Made by a program: the position numbers and the translations under genes
Assembly (NCBI GenBank): GCA_964632355.1
Contig: CAZWBW010000001.1
Coordinates: forward strand, 1 to 64,000
Origin: JALOAP01 sp964632355
GTDB taxonomy: Bacteria; Chloroflexota; Dehalococcoidia; Tepidiformales; Tepidiformaceae
Direction: 5' to 3'
DNA length: 64,000 bases
Notes under the pieces: model-generated
Databases searched by the model: none
Seen by the model: only the letters and a program-made list of their open reading frames with translations
What the model was told of the DNA's origin: nothing
In this document: positions 50,693 through 60,185 of the stretch, in pieces
Numbering within the stretch: position 1 is the first letter of the stretch
How the letters are laid out: each line of letters starts with the position of its first letter

Positions 50693-51862
50693 GTGTTCAT
50701 TTTCGACCTGCAGCTCGCGAATTTTCGCAACTACGGCCAGGTGCAACTCTCCCTGGATCGCGGGCTGAATGTTTTCGTCGGAGACAACGCACAGGGCAAG
50801 AGCAACCTACTGGAAGCGATCTATCTGCTCTCGACTCTTCGCTCCAGTCGCGCCAGCTCCGACTCCGACCTCGTGCGCCGCGACGTGCTGGCGAGTGATT
50901 TCCCGGTCGCTCGTCTCGCCTGCCAGGTCGAACGTTCCGCGGGAAACCTTCAGCTCGAAGTCGCGATCGTTGGCCGCACTACCGATTCGTCCCACCGCGC
51001 CGGTAAACGTGTGCGCGTGAACGGCGTCTCCAGGCGCGCATCCGAAGCGGTCGGCCAACTCTGCGCGGTCTTGTTCACTACGCTTGACATCGAAATCGTC
51101 GCCGGCCCGCCACTGCTTCGCCGCCGTTACCTCGACATGATGATCTCGCAGGTGGACCGCGGGTACCTGCGAGCGATGCAGAAGTACGCCCGCGTCCTCC
51201 AGCAACGAAACAGCCTGCTCAAGCGCATCCAGGCGCGCGAAGCCTCCGCCGCCGAACTCGGGTTCTGGGACCAGGAACTCGCCCACGCCGGCGGCATCAT
51301 CATGCTGGCCCGCGCGAACGCGCTCGGCCGCCTCGCGACCGAAGGCGGCCTCCAGATGCGGCGCCTCAGCGACGAAACCGAGACGCTCACGCTTACCTAC
51401 CGCCCGGCGCTGGCCGGCCTGGACGAGCGCGACTGCCCGATCGACGAGACGGAGTGGACGGCGCGGATGCTGCGGTCGCTTTCGAACCTGCGGCCTCGCG
51501 AAATCGCCGCGGGCGCGACCCTTGTGGGCCCTCACCGTGACGACGTGACGGTCGAAATCAACGAGCTCCCCGCCCACTCGTTCGCCTCGCGTGCGCAGCA
51601 GCGAACCGCTGCGCTCTCGCTGCGCCTCGCCGAAGCCAGCTACCTCCGCGACTGCCTCGGCGACGACCCGGTGGTCCTCCTCGACGACGTGCTCAGCGAG
51701 CTCGATGCCCGCCGCCGCAGGGGAGTACTCGAGTACTTCGACAGCTTCCAGCAGACCATCGTGACTACCGCAGACCCCGACCGGGTCAGCGACGTGCTGA
51801 CCCGCGCCTCCGGCCGGTTCGTCGTGACGGCCGGAGCTATCCACCGCTTCGAAGGAGAGTAG
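50693..51862 (+). CDS. recF: DNA replication/repair protein RecF
   Basis: A 389-residue ABC-type ATPase that loads RecA at gaps with RecO and RecR. It shows LQLANFRNYGQVQLSLDRGL, the Walker A GDNAQGKSNLLEAIYLLST, GPHRDDVTVEINELPAHSFA, SRAQQRTAALSLRLAEA (signature region) and VVLLDDVLSELDARRR (Walker B). The GTG start fits the family N-terminus. It is not next to dnaN or gyrB here. Confidence 0.94.
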   Translation: MFIFDLQLANFRNYGQVQLSLDRGLNVFVGDNAQGKSNLLEAIYLLSTLRSSRASSDSDLVRRDVLASDFPVARLACQVERSAGNLQLEVAIVGRTTDSSHRAGKRVRVNGVSRRASEAVGQLCAVLFTTLDIEIVAGPPLLRRRYLDMMISQVDRGYLRAMQKYARVLQQRNSLLKRIQAREASAAELGFWDQELAHAGGIIMLARANALGRLATEGGLQMRRLSDETETLTLTYRPALAGLDERDCPIDETEWTARMLRSLSNLRPREIAAGATLVGPHRDDVTVEINELPAHSFASRAQQRTAALSLRLAEASYLRDCLGDDPVVLLDDVLSELDARRRRGVLEYFDSFQQTIVTTADPDRVSDVLTRASGRFVVTAGAIHRFEGE

Positions 51863-51905
51863 GTCCATCCGTCGCCGTGGGACCGTCGCCGGGCTGGCTG
51901 TTGTC

Positions 51906-53177
51906 GTGGGAGCGTTCGGCTTCCTCGCCGGCATCCTGATCCTGTTCGCAATCCCCGCCATCGAAGGCGACGACCCGGAGTCACGCCTCTACGAGCTGAA
52001 CCTCGTGATCGGGTCCGCGCTTGTGTACGGGGGCGGAGGAGCACTGTTGCTGGTGCAGGCGGCGTCCGCGCTCGGCGGGACCAGTTCGTCGCCCCTCCGT
52101 ACACGCTGGATCTGGTACGCCATCCCGCTGTTCCCGCTGCTCGTCATCGTCGGCCAGCTCATCGCGAACAACCCGGAGCGCCTGCCGTGGCTCTTCCCGT
52201 TCGTGAATGCGGCGATGGTTGCCATACCCTCGCTCACCATCGCGGGCCTGGTGACGAAGCGCTATCTACGCGCGAACCCGTGGGCCTGGCCGCTGAGCTG
52301 GCGCGAATGGACGAGCGCCATCATCTACGGCGCGGTGGGCGCCACCACCGCCGCGGGGCTCATCAACACCGGGTACCTCGCGTTCATCGGCGGCGTGCTG
52401 GTGGAACGGCATGGAAACCCTGATCTTCCCGACGCCGCCGACCAGCTCGCGTCGCTCCCACAGGGTTGGGGCATCTTCCTCGACCTCTCGACGCTGTCCG
52501 TCATCGCCCCACTCAACGAGGAGCTCTTCAAGGCGCTCATCGTGGCGCTGTTCTTCTTCCGCCGCGGTGGTCCCGCTCGCTGTTTCACCTGGGGCGTACT
52601 CGCAGGGACAGGCTTCAACCTGCTCGAGACGTTCACCAATAGCATCGTCGTCGTCGACCCGTCGCTGCAGAACAGCGAGGAGGTCCTTGGCGCCTGGTGG
52701 CTGTTCGCTGTCGCCCGTGCGGGTACGGCAGCGATGCACGGACTCGCTGCTGGCCTCGGCGCCCTCATGTTCTATGGGCTGCTCCGCGGCCGCCCGCGCT
52801 ACCTCATCGGCTACCCGGCCGCGGTGCTCCTCCACGGCACATGGAACTTCCTCGTGTACATGGTCGAAGGCGACACCATCTTCAGCCGCCAGGGGCCCGA
52901 TTCCCCGCTCCTTGATGTTGCCGGGAGCCTCGGCCTGGTCGCCGTCGCCATTCTTACCGTACTCATGCTGTGGCTGCTGTCCGGGCAACTCCGTGATGGC
53001 GCCCCCGCCCCGATCTACCGCCTGCTCGGGATGGTCCCGGCGGAAAGTCTGCCCCCGTCCCGGGGCGAGCGGGACAGGGTAGCGATCGAAACGGCGAGTC
53101 TCTCAGGCCCGGCGACCCTCATCGGCCGCGTACACGATGTCCCCACGGCAGACCGTGGCCGCCACTTCGAGACGTGA
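51906..53177 (+). CDS. PrsW-like intramembrane metalloprotease
   Basis: A 423-residue protein with about ten membrane helices. IAPLNEELFKALIVALFFF and AVARAGTAAMHGLAAGLGAL carry the Glu-Glu and His pattern of PrsW/CPBP-type proteases, followed by HGTWNFLVYM. PrsW proteases release sigma factors by cleaving anti-sigma proteins. The GTG at 51906 may be too late, because codons upstream read RRRGTVAGLAVVV, a natural membrane-protein start without an ATG. The C-terminus runs 75 bp into the convergent nagA. Confidence 0.82.
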   Translation: MGAFGFLAGILILFAIPAIEGDDPESRLYELNLVIGSALVYGGGGALLLVQAASALGGTSSSPLRTRWIWYAIPLFPLLVIVGQLIANNPERLPWLFPFVNAAMVAIPSLTIAGLVTKRYLRANPWAWPLSWREWTSAIIYGAVGATTAAGLINTGYLAFIGGVLVERHGNPDLPDAADQLASLPQGWGIFLDLSTLSVIAPLNEELFKALIVALFFFRRGGPARCFTWGVLAGTGFNLLETFTNSIVVVDPSLQNSEEVLGAWWLFAVARAGTAAMHGLAAGLGALMFYGLLRGRPRYLIGYPAAVLLHGTWNFLVYMVEGDTIFSRQGPDSPLLDVAGSLGLVAVAILTVLMLWLLSGQLRDGAPAPIYRLLGMVPAESLPPSRGERDRVAIETASLSGPATLIGRVHDVPTADRGRHFET

Positions 53178-54275
53178 GTTCAGCATCACCAGGTCGGCGT
53201 CGTATCCGCGGTCGATGACGCCCTTGCGCTTCGCAGCTCCCGCGACGCGTGCAGGGTTCGTCGCAGTCAGCCGGAACCCCGTCCCCAGGTCCACCCCGAG
53301 GATCGCGACCGCGTTTCGGAACTGCTGATCCATGGTCGCGACGCTCCCCACGATCGTTCCGTCCGTGCGGCGCGCCACGCCGCTCTCGAGTTCGATGTCC
53401 ATCCCCGCGAAATGGCCGGTGCCGCTCCGCGTTCCGGCGAGGTGCAGGTTGTCGGTGACGACGACGGTGCGGTTCGGCCCCAGCACGCGGTAGGCCAGCC
53501 GCAGCATCTCGGGAGAGACGTGCACGCCATCGCACACCAACTCACACGTCGCGTCCTCGCGGAGCAGTGCCGCCGCAATGGCGCCGCCCTCGCGCTGGTG
53601 AAGCGGCCGCATGGCGTTGAACAGGTGCGTCACGTGCCGCGCTCCCGCATCGAACGCCGCCTGCGCCTCCTCGAACGTCGCATCTGTGTGACCGATGGCC
53701 GCGACCGCGCCGCTCCCAACGATCGCCGCGACGAGCGAGTGGGCGCCCGGGAGTTCGGGCGCGAACGTCACCTGCCGGATGTGCCCCCGCGCCGCCTCCT
53801 GGTACCGCAGGAATTCTTCGCGCACGGGTTCGCGCAGCATGTCGGGGTGGAACGCGCCACAGCGCGTTGGATTCAGGAACGGCCCCTCGAGGTGGAAGCC
53901 AAGCACCTCGGCCGCGGGCGAATGCACGCCGATGGCCGGTTCGAGGCTCGAAAGGATCGCCGCTGTTTCGTCCGCGTTCGGGCCCACCGTGCTCACGAGG
54001 AACGAAGTCACGCCGTTGCGGGGCGCCCACGCCGCGTACGCTGTGACCTCGCGCGGATCGGTAGAGAAGAACGAGTGTCCGTTTCCGCCGTGGACGTGGA
54101 CATCCACGAAGCCCGGCCCGACCGTAAGCCCGTTCGCGTTAAACTGCGTTGCTCCATCCGCTTCGAGCCCGCGGCCGATTGCCACGATCCGATGGCCGTC
54201 GCAAAGCAGGTCGCAGCGCGACGGACCGGATGGAAGCGCCAGGACTGCATCCTTTATCAGCAGTTTGTTTGGCAT
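53103..54275 (-). CDS. nagA: N-acetylglucosamine-6-phosphate deacetylase
   Basis: A 390-residue TIM-barrel amidohydrolase. GPGFVDVHVHGGNGHSFF gives the metal HxH, LGFHLEGPFLNPTRCGAFHP the Glu, AAIGHTDATFEEAQAAFDAG, HVTHLFNAMRPLHQREGG and VVVTDNLHLAGT the His and catalytic Asp. It converts GlcNAc-6-phosphate to glucosamine-6-phosphate in murein recycling or chitin use. No PTS, nagB or nagC is adjacent. TDN replaces the common TDA. Confidence 0.93.
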   Translation of the reverse strand: MPNKLLIKDAVLALPSGPSRCDLLCDGHRIVAIGRGLEADGATQFNANGLTVGPGFVDVHVHGGNGHSFFSTDPREVTAYAAWAPRNGVTSFLVSTVGPNADETAAILSSLEPAIGVHSPAAEVLGFHLEGPFLNPTRCGAFHPDMLREPVREEFLRYQEAARGHIRQVTFAPELPGAHSLVAAIVGSGAVAAIGHTDATFEEAQAAFDAGARHVTHLFNAMRPLHQREGGAIAAALLREDATCELVCDGVHVSPEMLRLAYRVLGPNRTVVVTDNLHLAGTRSGTGHFAGMDIELESGVARRTDGTIVGSVATMDQQFRNAVAILGVDLGTGFRLTATNPARVAGAAKRKGVIDRGYDADLVMLNSRLEVAATVCRGDIVYAADEGRRA

Positions 54276-54326
54276 ACCCTATCTTCCCTGACGGGGATCA
54301 CCCCGTCACCTGCCCCGAGGAGCTGC

Positions 54327-55664
54327 ATGCAGGTTCCCCTGGCGCGATCGAGAATGGTGCAGGCAGGCTGGATCGCCGGCATTGTCTGGCTCACTATCGC
54401 CAGCGTCTACGTTTGCCTCCTCACCTATCAGCGGATCGACGAGTACCTCTTCCCCGGCAACGAACTCTCGATCCCCTCGGTCCCTGCGTTCGTTCCCGGC
54501 ACGAACATCGGTGTCGATGTCTCGCTTCCCGGTATCACCCAGGATGAAGCGCCTCCGTGGACGCCGCGGGAACAGCTGAACATCCTCGTGCTGGGGCTAG
54601 ATCGCCGCCCCGAGGCGAGCCCGGACGAGCCAGCGCGCAGCGACACCATGTTCATCGCCTCGATCGACAAGGCAAGTGGCCGCGTGCAGATGCTCGCCAT
54701 CCCGCGCGACCTCTGGGCCAACGTCCCGGCGAGCGACGAGCCCGATGTCTGGGGCGCCGCGAAGATCAACGCCGCCTACGCCTATGGCCAGCTCTACGGC
54801 TACCCGGGCGGTGGCCCCGCCGCAGCGGTCGCTGCTGTCGAGTACAACTACCACATCGATATCCACCACTACGTGGTCATCGACTGGGTGGGCTTCGTGC
54901 GCCTCATCGATGCCCTCGGCGGCATCGATATCGTCGTTCCCGAAGCGGTCAGCGACTTCACCACCGACACCCTGAAGCCGTTCGAAAACGACACGGTCCA
55001 GGCCGGCGAGCAGCACATGAACGGCGAACAGGCCCTCGCCTACTCCCGGGTTCGCGTCGATGGCGACCTGAAGCGGATCGAGCGCCAGCAACTCGTCATC
55101 AAGGCCGCCGCACGCCGGGCGCTCTCGCTCGGGCTAATCACCCGGCTGCCCGAACTCTGGAGCTCCTACCGCGACGCCGTCGTCACCGATATCGATAGCG
55201 GCCTCATTCCCGGGTTCGCGTTGCTGGCTCGCAACCTCGACCTCGAGAACATCGAGAGCTTCTCCCTCGGCCCGGCGCTCTATTCCGGCATCGCCGAAGA
55301 CGGCGCGCTTGTCTTGCTTCCGAACTTCGACGAGGTCTACGCCATCATCGACACGTTCCTGGCCGACCCGCGAGTCCGCGACGAGGCCCCGCAGATCCTC
55401 GTGCAGTATGCGCCCGGCGCCGCCGAGAGCGCCGAACAGGTGCGCGCACATCTCGCCGGCTACGGCATCCCTCCGCAGTGGATCACCCTCGCCGAATCCG
55501 ACTCCCTCGAGCCGGGCATCTACAGCGTCACCGGCAAGGAATACACCACCGACAAGCTGCACGACCTGCTCGATCTCCCTGGGGGTGAGTTGAATGGCGG
55601 TCCCCCGCCAACCGCCGACCTGGTCATCCAGGTCGCCGGCCCGGTCACGTTGAAGTCCCCTTAG
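54327..55664 (+). CDS. LytR-CpsA-Psr (LCP) family cell-wall polymer ligase
   Basis: A 445-residue membrane-anchored protein. A short cytoplasmic N-terminus and one membrane helix (about residues 12-32) lead to an LCP domain. RSDTMFIASID and LAIPRDLWANVP carry the catalytic Arg/Asp, then NAAYAYG, YVVIDWVGFVRLIDALGGID and MNGEQALAYSRVR follow. A LytR_C-like domain (VQYAPGAAESAEQVRAHLAG) ends the protein. Such enzymes attach polysaccharides or glycopolymers to peptidoglycan. GAGGAG lies before the ATG. Confidence 0.93.
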   Translation: MQVPLARSRMVQAGWIAGIVWLTIASVYVCLLTYQRIDEYLFPGNELSIPSVPAFVPGTNIGVDVSLPGITQDEAPPWTPREQLNILVLGLDRRPEASPDEPARSDTMFIASIDKASGRVQMLAIPRDLWANVPASDEPDVWGAAKINAAYAYGQLYGYPGGGPAAAVAAVEYNYHIDIHHYVVIDWVGFVRLIDALGGIDIVVPEAVSDFTTDTLKPFENDTVQAGEQHMNGEQALAYSRVRVDGDLKRIERQQLVIKAAARRALSLGLITRLPELWSSYRDAVVTDIDSGLIPGFALLARNLDLENIESFSLGPALYSGIAEDGALVLLPNFDEVYAIIDTFLADPRVRDEAPQILVQYAPGAAESAEQVRAHLAGYGIPPQWITLAESDSLEPGIYSVTGKEYTTDKLHDLLDLPGGELNGGPPPTADLVIQVAGPVTLKSP

Positions 55665-55706
55665 GTTCGCCCCAACGGCGCGGTGCGGGACATAATCGAG
55701 TAGTAG

Positions 55707-56378
55707 GTGACGTTCTCCGGAGCTGCCGTGGAGATTCCCCTGTTCCCGCTGCGCACGGTTCTCTTTCCCGGCATGCCTCTCCCGCTCCAGGTGTTCGAAG
55801 AGCGGTATCTCGTGATGACCCGGGAACTCCTCGAGAGCGGAGGCACGTTCGGCGTGCTCCTTATCCGTGAGGGCGAAGAGGTTGGAGGTGGTGCGATTCC
55901 CTTTGACGTCGGCACCACGGCAACCATCGAACAGTGCCAGCAGGCCGCACCGAACCGCTTCCTGCTCACTGCACGTGGGCAGCGCCGCTTTCGTCTCCTC
56001 CGCATGCTTCCGCCCCGCCCCTACCCGGCCGGCGAAGTCGAGTTCATGGACGACACCGAATCCGACGATCCCTTCGCCTTCGAGCTCGCCGAACAGGTGC
56101 GCTCCGTGTTCCCGGCGTACTTCGGACTCGCGCTTTCGCTTACCGACCAGTGGGCCCGCGGAATGTCGCTGCCCTCCGAGCCCCACGCACTCGTGAACTT
56201 CCTCGGCCCATGGCTCCAGGTCGACGAGCTCGAAAAACAGAAGCTGCTTGAAGTCCCCGACGCCGCCGGGCGTGTCACACTCCTCGCCGACCTGCTTGAG
56301 CGACTGCTCGAAGCGACCCGCCGCGAAGCCCATCGCCACCGGCTGCGGAAGTACCACGGGTTCGGCGCTCAGAACTGA
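55707..56378 (+). CDS. LON substrate-binding (Lon-N) domain protein
   Basis: A 223-residue protein beginning VEIPLFPLRTVLFPGMPLPL and VFEERYLVMTRELLESGGTF, the Lon N-terminal domain signature, without an ATPase or protease domain. Stand-alone Lon-N proteins are common; their role is unknown. A CATAAT hexamer lies 10 bases before the GTG. Confidence 0.85.
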   Translation: MTFSGAAVEIPLFPLRTVLFPGMPLPLQVFEERYLVMTRELLESGGTFGVLLIREGEEVGGGAIPFDVGTTATIEQCQQAAPNRFLLTARGQRRFRLLRMLPPRPYPAGEVEFMDDTESDDPFAFELAEQVRSVFPAYFGLALSLTDQWARGMSLPSEPHALVNFLGPWLQVDELEKQKLLEVPDAAGRVTLLADLLERLLEATRREAHRHRLRKYHGFGAQN

Positions 56379-56406
56379 GCCGGTGGGGTGTAAGACCCCC
56401 GAACCC

Positions 56407-56412
56407 TATACT
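56407..56412 (+). promoter_or_regulatory. -10 hexamer of a probable leaderless transcript (tsaE)
   Basis: TATACT ends exactly six bases before the tsaE ATG, with no Shine-Dalgarno between. Confidence 0.5.
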
Positions 56413-56418
56413 GCCCTC

Positions 56419-56892
56419 ATGGCGGATCAGCATGCGTTCGAACTCGCGACCGCAGACGAAGAGGAGACCCGCCGCGTCGGCGAGCGGCTTGGCCGCCTCC
56501 TTCGCAAAGGCGACGTTGTCCTCTTGAGCGGCGATCTCGGCACCGGGAAGACGTGCCTGACCCAGGGAATTGGCCGTGGCCTCGACTGTCCCCAGCAGGT
56601 GAACAGCCCTTCGTTCGTCCTGATGAACGAATACGCCGGCCGCGAACAGCTCTACCACGTCGACCTCTACCGCATCGAAGGCGTCGAAGAGCTCGACGAC
56701 CTCGGCCTCTGGGATTACGCCGAGAAGGGCGTGCTGGTCATCGAATGGCCGGAACGCGGGGCAGACCTCCTCCCCGGCGACGGCCTGGTTATCGAACTGC
56801 GCTATGGGGATGTCGACCGCCAGCGGCGGTTGCGTTTCCTGCCACGCGGACCCCGCGGCGAAGAGCTCGTGGAGTCCCTTCGCGCCGCGTGA
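56419..56892 (+). CDS. tsaE: tRNA threonylcarbamoyladenosine biosynthesis ATPase TsaE
   Basis: A 157-residue P-loop protein. GDLGTGKTCLTQGIGRGL is the Walker A, then NSPSFVLMNEYAGREQLYHV, DLYRIEGVEELDDLGLWDYA and LVIEWPERGADLLP. With TsaB and TsaD it makes t6A at position 37 of ANN-decoding tRNAs. Overlap with tsaB is GTGA. Confidence 0.94.
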   Translation: MADQHAFELATADEEETRRVGERLGRLLRKGDVVLLSGDLGTGKTCLTQGIGRGLDCPQQVNSPSFVLMNEYAGREQLYHVDLYRIEGVEELDDLGLWDYAEKGVLVIEWPERGADLLPGDGLVIELRYGDVDRQRRLRFLPRGPRGEELVESLRAA

Positions 56893-57494
56893 GCACCGTT
56901 CTCGCCATCGATACTGCTTCGCCTGCCTTCGCGTTGGCGGTCGCCATCGACGGTGTGGTCACCGCTTCCTTGCAGCACGACAACGAACAGGAACATTCAC
57001 AGCAACTGCTCGCCCGGGTAGACGAACTCCTCGGTGAGCGCCGCCGCGATCTCTCGGGCGTTGTCGTCGTACGCGGCCCCGGGAGCTACGCCGGCCTCCG
57101 CGTCGGCATCGCCACCGCCGAAGGCCTCGCCCTCTCCCTGGACATTCCCATCGTGGGTGTCGGCACCCTCGATGCTGTTGCTGCCGTGGCCGGCGGCGAT
57201 GCCCTCGCGATCCATCCCGCGGGCCGCGGCGAGTTCGCTGCCCAGCGGTTCGAGGGCGGTGCACCCACGGGCGACATGTACGCCGCGAAACCCGAGGAGC
57301 TTCGCGGTGAACAGACGGCCGGCGAAGGCGCCGGGGCGCTCGGGGGCCGCGAAGTCACCCCCGAGGAGCGCGTTCGCGCCGCGCTCCAGCTCGGGCTCCC
57401 ACGGCTCAGCGAGGCCGCGGGCCGCATCGAAGCGATCTACCTGCGCGAACCAAACATTAGCCGCCCGCGCCCGCGTCCCGCGAACGGGCGCTGA
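56889..57494 (+). CDS. tsaB: tRNA threonylcarbamoyladenosine biosynthesis protein TsaB
   Basis: A 201-residue ASKHA-fold partner of Tsa[21 protein letters not shown] is the start, [20 protein letters not shown] the hallmark, and [16 protein letters not shown] the C-terminus. The GTG at 56889 overlaps the tsaE stop. No rimI or tsaD follows; ndk is 14 bp away. Confidence 0.94.
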   Translation: MSTVLAIDTASPAFALAVAIDGVVTASLQHDNEQEHSQQLLARVDELLGERRRDLSGVVVVRGPGSYAGLRVGIATAEGLALSLDIPIVGVGTLDAVAAVAGGDALAIHPAGRGEFAAQRFEGGAPTGDMYAAKPEELRGEQTAGEGAGALGGREVTPEERVRAALQLGLPRLSEAAGRIEAIYLREPNISRPRPRPANGR

Positions 57495-57508
57495 CCGGAG
57501 GAACACAC

Positions 57509-57964
57509 ATGGCAACCGAACGAACACTCATCCTCGTGAAGCCCGATGCGATGCAGCGCGGGCTGGCCGGCGAAGTCCTGCGGCGGTTCGAACAGCGTGG
57601 ACTCCGCATCGTGGGTCTCAAGCTCGTACAGGTCTCCCGCGAACTCGCCGGGCAGCACTACGCTGAGCACGAAGGCAAGCCCTTCTACCCCGGCCTCGTC
57701 GACTACATCACCAGCTCGCCTGTGATCGCCGCCGTGCTCGAAGGCACCGGCGCCATCGCCATGGTTCGCAAGATGATCGGCAAGACCGACCCCGCCGAGG
57801 CCGAGCCGGGCACTATCCGCGGCGACCTGGGCATGGAAAAGGGCCGCAACCTGGTCCATGCCAGCGACGGCCCCGAGAGCGCCAGCCGCGAAATCGGTCT
57901 CTGGTTCCGCGACGACGAACTGATCAGCTGGCCGCGCGACGTCGACCGCTGGATTTTCGAGTAA
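57509..57964 (+). CDS. ndk: Nucleoside diphosphate kinase
   Basis: A 151-residue NDP kinase. [20 protein letters not shown] is the N-terminal signature, and [20 protein letters not shown] contains the phosphorylated His. It balances NTP and dNTP pools. GGAGG lies eight bases before the ATG. It closes the tsaE-tsaB-ndk operon and is followed by a terminator. Confidence 0.96.
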   Translation: MATERTLILVKPDAMQRGLAGEVLRRFEQRGLRIVGLKLVQVSRELAGQHYAEHEGKPFYPGLVDYITSSPVIAAVLEGTGAIAMVRKMIGKTDPAEAEPGTIRGDLGMEKGRNLVHASDGPESASREIGLWFRDDELISWPRDVDRWIFE

Positions 57965-57987
57965 TCACGCCAGTCCCGGACGTTCGA

Positions 57988-58019
57988 AGGGGGTACGCCG
58001 TCCTTATTGCGTACCCCCT
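57988..58019 (+). terminator. Hairpin terminator after ndk
   Basis: AGGGGGTACGC (57988-57998) pairs exactly with GCGTACCCCCT (58009-58019) around a ten-base loop. No T-run follows on the plus strand. Confidence 0.65.
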
Positions 58020-58084
58020 CCCGCATCGGTGGAAGCGTGCCCCCTCGGGCATCGCGACCACGCTTGCGTGCCCCTCGCTGGCGG

Positions 58085-58273
58085 CTACTCGAACTTTTCC
58101 TTGATTTCCTCCGCCTTTTCCTTCAGCTCGCCCATCATTCCGCGAGCCTTCCCCTTCTTCTCCTGGGCTTCGCCTTCGGAGCGCTGTTCCGGGTCGTCGG
58201 CCATATCGCCGTACGCCTGCCGGGCCTTCCCGGCCATCTCTTCGGCCTTACCCTTGGCTTTGTCTTGTGTCAT
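58085..58273 (-). CDS. CsbD family stress protein
   Basis: A 62-residue, highly charged helical protein: KAKGKAEEMAGKARQAYGDM and QEKKGKARGMMGELKEKAEE. This is the CsbD pattern of general-stress proteins. AAGGA lies six bases before the ATG. Confidence 0.85.
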   Translation of the reverse strand: MTQDKAKGKAEEMAGKARQAYGDMADDPEQRSEGEAQEKKGKARGMMGELKEKAEEIKEKFE

Positions 58274-58413
58274 GTGGATTCCTTCCTGCCGGGCGTCCCG
58301 GCTGTCGGTCCACGGTACGTCCTGCTGCCTTGCCGTAATCTCAGGCTTCGGGGGCGAACTGTTTCGGGGGCGTGGCATATCGCACCCCCAGCTGCACGGC
58401 GCGTAGGGACGGT

Positions 58414-59226
58414 CTAGGCGGCTTCGCCGATTTCGAACTGCTCCAGCTGGCGCACCGCGAGCCAGAACGCGAGCGCCGTGACTACCACGGTCATCAGCAC
58501 CGCAGTCGTCACCCCGAGCCGCGCGCTGAACACCTCCGGCGTCACGTCGCTCAGCCATTCCGCCACCGAAAAGGTGTACTGTCGCACGCTGAACACCCGG
58601 GTCCCCGAGAACAACCGCGTCACGACGCCTTCCCAGATGAACACGTAGATCAGCCCGGCCACGAATGCCCGGCTCGTCACGACGCTTACGCAGATGAACA
58701 CCGCCGAATACACAAGCGCGCCGGCGATACCCGCGACCGCAAAGCCCACCGGGATCGCGTATCCGTTCCCGACCGAGAAGCTGGCGCCTCCGAGGGTTGT
58801 CTCCGTTGGCTGCCCGACCAGGGGGATGTACCCCGCCGCCACGATCACGACCGCGATGAACGCCGCCGTGACGGCCCACGCCACCGCCAGCTTCGAGAGC
58901 ACGACTTTCCACCGCGGGATGGGCTTCGAAAGCAGGTACACGGCCGTGCCGTCTTCGATTTCCGAGCCAAGTACCGCCGTGCCCACAATGAGCGCCGCCA
59001 GCGGCAGCAGCGTCGCGAGCACGATGTCGGAAAGCAGCGCCTCGGCGACGAATCGCTGGTGCCGGGAGAACGGCACACCGCTCTCGCTCAGCTCGAACGC
59101 CTCCGGCGGCGTAAGGCGGTACGCCGTCGCTATCGCGACCGGGACGAGCGCCGCGAGCACCAGCGCGATGGTGCGGCGCTGGCTCAGCAATTGCCGGAAT
59201 GTTAGCTCGACGATCGTGCCGTTCAT
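58414..59226 (-). CDS. ABC-2 type permease B
   Basis: A 270-residue membrane protein with six predicted helices (LVLAALVPVAIATAY, ALLSDIVLATLLPLAALIVG and four more). IEDGTAVYLLSKPIPRWKVV is the typical ABC-2 loop. It is the last gene of a four-gene operon and pairs with ATPase B, whose stop it overlaps (ATGA). Export of a drug, lipid or polymer is possible. Confidence 0.88.
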   Translation of the reverse strand: MNGTIVELTFRQLLSQRRTIALVLAALVPVAIATAYRLTPPEAFELSESGVPFSRHQRFVAEALLSDIVLATLLPLAALIVGTAVLGSEIEDGTAVYLLSKPIPRWKVVLSKLAVAWAVTAAFIAVVIVAAGYIPLVGQPTETTLGGASFSVGNGYAIPVGFAVAGIAGALVYSAVFICVSVVTSRAFVAGLIYVFIWEGVVTRLFSGTRVFSVRQYTFSVAEWLSDVTPEVFSARLGVTTAVLMTVVVTALAFWLAVRQLEQFEIGEAA

Positions 59227-60185
59227 CGCTTCACCAGGTACGAGAACACGCTCTCGAGCGACTCGTCCGTCGGCAGCACTTCGTACAACGAAACATTCGC
59301 TCCGCGCGCCACCTTCGCCAGCGCTACCGTAAACGCCGCGAAATCGCTCGCCTTCACGGTCAGGTGCCCGTCTTCCAGTTCGACGCCGAACACCGAGGTG
59401 TCGCCGACCAGCGCCATCGCCAGCCGCCGGTCGTCGCTCGACCGCACTGTGAAGGTGTGTGGCCGGTCGGTCATGAGCCGGCGAATTTCGTGGAAGTCGC
59501 CCGACGCAGCCAGCCGCCCCGCGACGATGACGAGCACGTTTTCCGCGAGCCGCTCGACCTCCTCGAGGATGTGCGACGAGAACACGATGGTGTGTCCCTC
59601 GGCCGCCATCCGGCGAAGCATCTCCATGAGATAGAGCCGCTGGCGGGGGTCGGCGCCGTTGAACGGCTCGTCGAGCAGCAAGACCTGCGGCCGGTGTACC
59701 AGCGCAGCCGCGATCTTCACTCGCTGCTTCATGCCTTTCGAATAGCCGCCCGTTGGCCGGTGCTGCGCATCCTCGAGGTCGACCATCCGGATGGCCCGCC
59801 GCGCAGCCGCCTCGGGGTCCGGCAGTCCATGCAGCTTCGCGCTCTGCAGCACGAACTGCCACCCGGTCAGGAACGGGTATACGGCCTCGCGCTCGGGCAC
59901 GAGTCCCACCTGCCGGTACATCTCCGGGTTCCGCCATGCCGACTGCCCGAGCACTCGGACCTCACCTGCCGATGGCTCCAGGAATCCCGAAAGCATGTGC
60001 AGGATGGTTGACTTCCCGGCCCCGTTCGGACCCAGCAGGCCGGTAATCCCCGGCCCGAGTTCGAACGAGATGTCGTTCACCGCCACCACGTTCCCGTACC
60101 ACTTCGAGACGTGCTCGAACGTGACGGTCGCTTCCGAAGGCGCCGCCGATGGGAATGCTGCCGCGGTCGTGGTCTCCGTCGTCAT
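59223..60185 (-). CDS. ABC-2 transporter ATPase B
   Basis: A 320-residue ATPase. GPNGAGKSTILHMLSGFLEP (Walker A), YSKGMKQRVKIAAALVHRPQ (signature with Lys for Gly), VLLLDEPFNGADPRQR (Walker B) and HILEEVERLAENVLVI (H loop region) are clear. The start overlaps the upstream permease A stop by four bases. Confidence 0.93.
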   Translation of the reverse strand: MTTETTTAAAFPSAAPSEATVTFEHVSKWYGNVVAVNDISFELGPGITGLLGPNGAGKSTILHMLSGFLEPSAGEVRVLGQSAWRNPEMYRQVGLVPEREAVYPFLTGWQFVLQSAKLHGLPDPEAAARRAIRMVDLEDAQHRPTGGYSKGMKQRVKIAAALVHRPQVLLLDEPFNGADPRQRLYLMEMLRRMAAEGHTIVFSSHILEEVERLAENVLVIVAGRLAASGDFHEIRRLMTDRPHTFTVRSSDDRRLAMALVGDTSVFGVELEDGHLTVKASDFAAFTVALAKVARGANVSLYEVLPTDESLESVFSYLVKR

